Positions 17,648-20,062 of a stretch of 20,062 nt of DNA are shown here, in pieces. Origin of the DNA: an uncultured Pseudomonadota bacterium (GTDB taxonomy: Bacteria; Pseudomonadota; Gammaproteobacteria; Burkholderiales; Burkholderiaceae); contig CAMLIZ010000079.1 in the NCBI GenBank assembly GCA_946480245.1, positions 1 to 20,062 on the forward strand. The letters are read 5' to 3'. The notes under the pieces were generated by a model, which did no database searches, had not been told where the DNA came from, and was given only the letters and a program-made list of their open reading frames with translations. Position 1 is the stretch's first letter. Each line of letters begins with the position of its first letter. The translations under genes were made by a program, and so were the position numbers.

Positions 17648-17653
17648 TACAAT
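17648..17653 (+). promoter_or_regulatory. Candidate -10 element of the thrS promoter
   Basis: TACAAT (five of six matches to TATAAT) lies 44 nt before the leader-peptide ATG. A TTGACT at 17634-17639 is too close (8 bp) to act as its -35, and at 17 bp upstream only a weak CTTTCC is found. A start near 17660 would give a 37-nt untranslated stretch before the leader peptide. The element is plausible but not certain. Confidence 0.45.
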
Positions 17654-17696
17654 GTCGGTTCCATACTCTCACAAGGGCGAGAAAGGCTGACTGGTT

Positions 17697-17738
17697 ATGA
17701 CACCGCGAACTACGTCGTTCACCACCTTCACAGGTTGA
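17697..17738 (+). CDS. Threonine-rich leader peptide of thrS (13 aa)
   Basis: ATG 17697 opens [13 protein letters not shown] and stops at TGA 17736-17738. Six of 13 residues are threonine, encoded by ACA, ACT, ACG, ACC, ACC and ACA, including two adjacent Thr pairs. GAAAGG at 17681-17686 is a reasonable ribosome-binding site with a 10-nt spacing. The peptide lies 43 nt before an intrinsic terminator and 88 nt before threonyl-tRNA synthetase, the enzyme that charges the tRNA needed to translate it. By analogy with known amino-acid leader peptides (thrL, hisL, pheM) its translation should report tRNA-Thr charging, and the product itself probably has no function. Confidence 0.85.
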   Translation: MTPRTTSFTTFTG

Positions 17739-17808
17739 TCTGACCGCGGCTTGTCACGTCCATAAACGTCTCTCGTTCCTGAAAAGCGCGGTTGCCCACC
17801 GCGCTTTT
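17698..17808 (+). promoter_or_regulatory. thrS transcription attenuator (alternative RNA pairings)
   Basis: Region 1 is 17698-17707 (TGACACCGCG, inside the leader peptide). Region 2 is 17741-17756, region 3 is 17782-17794 and region 4 is 17799-17808. 1:2 forms TGACA/TGTCA plus CCGCG/CGCGG with a 2-nt bulge. 2:3 pairs 17741-17752 with 17784-17794 (11 pairs including wobbles, one bulged G at 17749). 3:4 is the terminator. A ribosome stalled on the Thr codons covers region 1 and leaves region 2 free to form the antiterminator. A ribosome at the stop codon reaches into region 2 and permits termination, and with no translation 1:2 forms and termination also follows. The pairings are visible in the sequence; the regulation is inferred. 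Confidence 0.8.
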
Positions 17809-17815
17809 TCTTTTT
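17782..17815 (+). terminator. Intrinsic terminator in the thrS leader
   Basis: AAAAGCGCGG (17782-17791) pairs perfectly with CCGCGCTTTT (17799-17808) around a 7-nt loop TTGCCCA, and TCTTTTT follows to 17815. It lies before thrS, immediately upstream of its GGAG ribosome-binding site, and after the Thr leader peptide. It is therefore the termination element of the attenuator rather than the end of the patatin gene 180 bp upstream. Confidence 0.9.
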
Positions 17816-17826
17816 GGAGTTCTTCG

Positions 17827-19746
17827 ATGATCACGATCCAGTTGCCCGACGGCTCGCAGCGCGAGTTCCCGCAGCCGCCCACGGTGGGCGAGGTGGCGGC
17901 CGCCATCGGCCCCGGCCTGGCCAAGGCGGCGATCGCCGGCCGCATCGGCCATGGCAAGGAGGCGCGCGTGGTGGACACCAGCCATAGGCTGGAGCGCGAC
18001 ACGCCGCTGGCCATCTTGACGGACAAGGATCCAGAGGGCCTGGAGGTGATCCGCCATTCCACAGCCCACTTGCTCGCCTATGCGGTGAAGGAGCTGTTCC
18101 CGGAGGCGCAGGTCACGATCGGCCCGGTCATCGAGAACGGCTTCTACTACGACTTCGCGTACAAGCGCCCGTTCACGCCCGAGGACCTGTCGGCCATCGA
18201 GGCCAAGATGGCCGAACTGGCGCGCAAGGACGAGAAGGTGGAGCGTCGCGTGCTGCCGCGCGACGAGGCGGTGGCCCACTTCAAGAGCCTGGGCGAGGAG
18301 TACAAGGCCGAGATCATCGGCAGCATCCCGCAGAATGAGGATGTGTCCTTGTATCGCGAAGGCCGCTTCGAGGACTTGTGCCGCGGCCCGCACGTGCCGA
18401 GCACGGGCCGCCTGAAGCACTTCAAGCTGATGAAAGTGGCCGGTGCGTATTGGCGTGGCGATCACCGCAATGAGCAGCTGCAGCGCATCTACGGCACGGC
18501 CTGGGCCACCAAGGACGAGCTGCAACAGTACCTGCGCATGCTGGAGGAGGCCGAGAAGCGCGACCATCGCAAGCTCGGCCGCGAACTGGATCTGTTTCAC
18601 ATCGACGACCACGCTCCCGGCGTGGTGTTCTGGCATCCCAAGGGCTGGGCCGTGTGGCAGGAGGTGGAGCAGTACATGCGGCGCGTATACCGCGACAACG
18701 GCTACCTGGAGGTCAAGGGCCCGCAACTGCTCGACAAGACGCTGTGGGAGAAGACAGGCCACTGGGACAAGTACCGCGAGAACATGTTCACCACGGAGAG
18801 CGAGAAGCGCGACTACGCCCTCAAGCCGATGAACTGCCCGGGGCACATCCTGATCTTCAAGCAGGGCATCAAGAGTTACCGCGACCTGCCGCTGCGCTTC
18901 GGCGAGTTCGGCCAGTGCCATCGCAACGAGCCGACGGGCGGCCTGCACGGCATCATGCGGGTGCGCGGCTTCACTCAGGACGATGGGCACATCTTCTGCA
19001 CGGAGGACCAGATCCTCGGTGAGTGCGTGGCCTACACCGCGCTGCTGCAGAAGGTGTACAGGGACTTCGGCTTCGAGCACATCATCTACAAGGTGGCCAC
19101 GCGGCCGGAAGCGCGCATCGGCTCCGACGAAAGCTGGGACAAGGCCGAGCACGCGCTGGTCGAGAGCCTGCGGCGTTCGGGCGTGGATTTCGAGATTGCG
19201 CCGGGCGACGGCGCGTTCTACGGCCCCAAGATCGAGTACACGCTGAAGGATGCCATCGGCCGGCAATGGCAGTGCGGAACGATGCAGGTCGATTTCTCGA
19301 TGCCCGGCCGCCTGGGTGCCGAATATGTGGCCGAGAGTGGCGAACGCCAGGTGCCGGTGATGCTGCACCGCGCGATCGTCGGCTCGATGGAGCGCTTCAT
19401 CGGCATTCTGGTCGAGCAGCACGCGGGCGCCTTGCCGGTATGGCTGGCGCCGGTGCAGGTGGTGGTGACGAGCATCACGGACGGCCAGCACGACTATGTA
19501 TCCGAAGTGGCGAAACTGCTTCAAAAACAAGGAGTTAGAGTGCAGGCCGATTTGCGCCATGAGAAAATCACGTATAAAATCCGCGAGCATTCTTTGCAAA
19601 AGGTTCCGTTCATCCTTGTCGTGGGTGACAAGGAGAAGGCAAGCGGGGCCGTTGCGGTGCGCGCCCGGGGCAACCAGGATCTCGGGGTGATGCCGGTCGA
19701 CGCCTTCACCGAGAAGCTCGCCGCCGACATCGCCGCCAAGGTTTAA
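17827..19746 (+). CDS. thrS: Threonyl-tRNA synthetase
   Basis: A 639-residue class II aminoacyl-tRNA synthetase that charges tRNA-Thr in the cytoplasm; the length is normal. Domains: N-terminal TGS (1-63); an editing domain with the zinc-like site His77/His81 (HSTAH) and Cys185/His189 (CRGPH), which hydrolyses Ser-tRNA-Thr; a class II core with motif 1 around [15 protein letters not shown] (270-284), motif 2 [18 protein letters not shown] (358-375) and motif 3 ([13 protein letters not shown], 514-526); and a C-terminal anticodon-binding domain (about 538-637). The catalytic zinc ligands Cys337, His388 and His514 are present. ATG 17827 has GGAG at 17816-17819. Expression is probably controlled by the attenuator in its leader, and infC follows by 70 bp as in other proteobacteria. 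Confidence 0.99.
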   Translation: MITIQLPDGSQREFPQPPTVGEVAAAIGPGLAKAAIAGRIGHGKEARVVDTSHRLERDTPLAILTDKDPEGLEVIRHSTAHLLAYAVKELFPEAQVTIGPVIENGFYYDFAYKRPFTPEDLSAIEAKMAELARKDEKVERRVLPRDEAVAHFKSLGEEYKAEIIGSIPQNEDVSLYREGRFEDLCRGPHVPSTGRLKHFKLMKVAGAYWRGDHRNEQLQRIYGTAWATKDELQQYLRMLEEAEKRDHRKLGRELDLFHIDDHAPGVVFWHPKGWAVWQEVEQYMRRVYRDNGYLEVKGPQLLDKTLWEKTGHWDKYRENMFTTESEKRDYALKPMNCPGHILIFKQGIKSYRDLPLRFGEFGQCHRNEPTGGLHGIMRVRGFTQDDGHIFCTEDQILGECVAYTALLQKVYRDFGFEHIIYKVATRPEARIGSDESWDKAEHALVESLRRSGVDFEIAPGDGAFYGPKIEYTLKDAIGRQWQCGTMQVDFSMPGRLGAEYVAESGERQVPVMLHRAIVGSMERFIGILVEQHAGALPVWLAPVQVVVTSITDGQHDYVSEVAKLLQKQGVRVQADLRHEKITYKIREHSLQKVPFILVVGDKEKASGAVAVRARGNQDLGVMPVDAFTEKLAADIAAKV

Positions 19747-19803
19747 GGCTGCCCTTCGAGGCGCGCTGTCGTTTTTGTCTGAAGCCTTTGCCTTGGTTTC
19801 TTG

Positions 19804-19819
19804 AAAGGTTCACACCATC
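19804..19819 (+). promoter_or_regulatory. infC ribosome-binding site with AUC start codon
   Basis: AAAGG (19804-19808) lies 8 nt before ATC 19817-19819. The infC frame is closed by TGA at 19802-19804, and the codons between (AAG GTT CAC ACC) include no ATG, GTG or TTG, so AUC must start the conserved N-terminus. E. coli infC uses AUU. Such rare starts are discriminated against by IF3 and give autoregulation. Confidence 0.85.
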
Positions 19820-20062
19820 GCTACTTTTGCTGACCGTCGCATTCCCAACGTGGAGCGCAAGCACCGCTTGAATCGCGAGATCACCGCGCTGCAGGTGCGC
19901 CTGAACGGCCCCGACAACGAGCCTCTGGGCATCGTTAGCTTGCAGGAAGCGCTGCAGATGGCGGGCGAGCGGGACGTTGATCTGGTCGAGATTGCCGCTC
20001 AGGCCGATCCGCCGGTGTGCCGGCTGATGGACTACGGCAAGTTCAAGTACCAGGAGCAGAAG
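19817..20062 (+). CDS. infC: Translation initiation factor IF-3 (partial, 5' end)
   Basis: The first 82 codons are present and the gene runs off the right edge. The protein, read from AUC as Met, begins [20 protein letters not shown] and contains the IF-3 N-terminal hallmarks [22 protein letters not shown] and [16 protein letters not shown], which leads into the linker helix. IF-3 binds the 30S subunit, prevents 50S joining and checks the start codon. It follows thrS as in the standard thrS-infC-rpmI-rplT operon. The 70-bp gap after thrS shows no terminator, so co-transcription is likely; a separate promoter cannot be excluded. Confidence 0.98.
   Translation, partial: MATFADRRIPNVERKHRLNREITALQVRLNGPDNEPLGIVSLQEALQMAGERDVDLVEIAAQADPPVCRLMDYGKFKYQEQK

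Noticed and set aside
17634..17653. TTGACT and TACAAT as a paired -35/-10 promoter
   Set aside because: The spacer is only 8 bp, far too short; only the TACAAT was kept, as a tentative -10.
17660..17826. T-box riboswitch or E. coli-type tRNA-mimic operator for thrS
   Set aside because: No T-box sequence or specifier-loop architecture is seen, and the hairpin nearest the ribosome-binding site is a T-tailed terminator rather than an anticodon-like operator arm. The Thr-rich frame explains the layout better.

Overview
The window looks like a chromosomal segment of a high-GC betaproteobacterium, most likely Burkholderiales (Rubrivivax/Methylibium/Leptothrix-like). This is inferred from the GC-rich codon use, the style of the Tex, ThrS, IF3 and Liv proteins, and the thrS-infC order. 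I see no IS element, tRNA, rRNA, CRISPR array or prophage gene.

Layout. (1) 1-2376, minus strand: an OmpR-type response regulator and a TctE-like sensor kinase (TGA directly followed by ATG), then the start of an outer-membrane porin gene. An 8-bp inverted repeat lies in front of the porin. (2) 2503-4842, plus strand: the RNA-binding protein Tex, with an unresolved start. (3) 4852-6175, minus strand: a 50-residue exported or membrane peptide and a short MetE-type (catalytic domain only) methionine synthase. (4) 6281-11405, minus strand: a complete five-gene branched-chain amino acid/amide-type ABC importer, in transcription order binding protein, livH, livM, livG, livF. A GC-rich hairpin follows the binding-protein gene. 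(5) 11597-17602, plus strand: a signalling block. It holds an XRE/ScfR-type transcription factor with an embedded histidine-kinase-like dimerisation segment, a stand-alone receiver protein, a small two-helix membrane protein, an SLC5-symporter/histidine-kinase fusion of the CbrA/CrbS type, and a patatin-like hydrolase. (6) 17603-20062, plus strand: thrS and the 5' part of infC, the start of the usual thrS-infC-rpmI-rplT translation operon.

The most striking element is the roughly 165-nt leader of thrS (about 17660-17826). It encodes a 13-residue peptide, [13 protein letters not shown], with six threonines. A perfect 10-bp stem with a T-rich tail (intrinsic terminator) follows directly before the thrS ribosome-binding site. 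Two mutually exclusive alternative pairings can be drawn by hand. This is the full layout of a ribosome-mediated transcription attenuator responding to charged tRNA-Thr. It differs from the translational operator known for E. coli thrS and from the T-boxes of Firmicutes. infC begins with AUC and has no usual start codon after the preceding in-frame stop, as expected for IF3 autoregulation.

The second candidate novelty is the signalling block. The transcription factor carries a segment aligning with the phospho-accepting helix of the neighbouring kinase, and the receiver protein between them has no output domain. This suggests, but does not show, a phosphorelay that ends in an XRE-type regulator, perhaps linked to short-chain fatty acid use.
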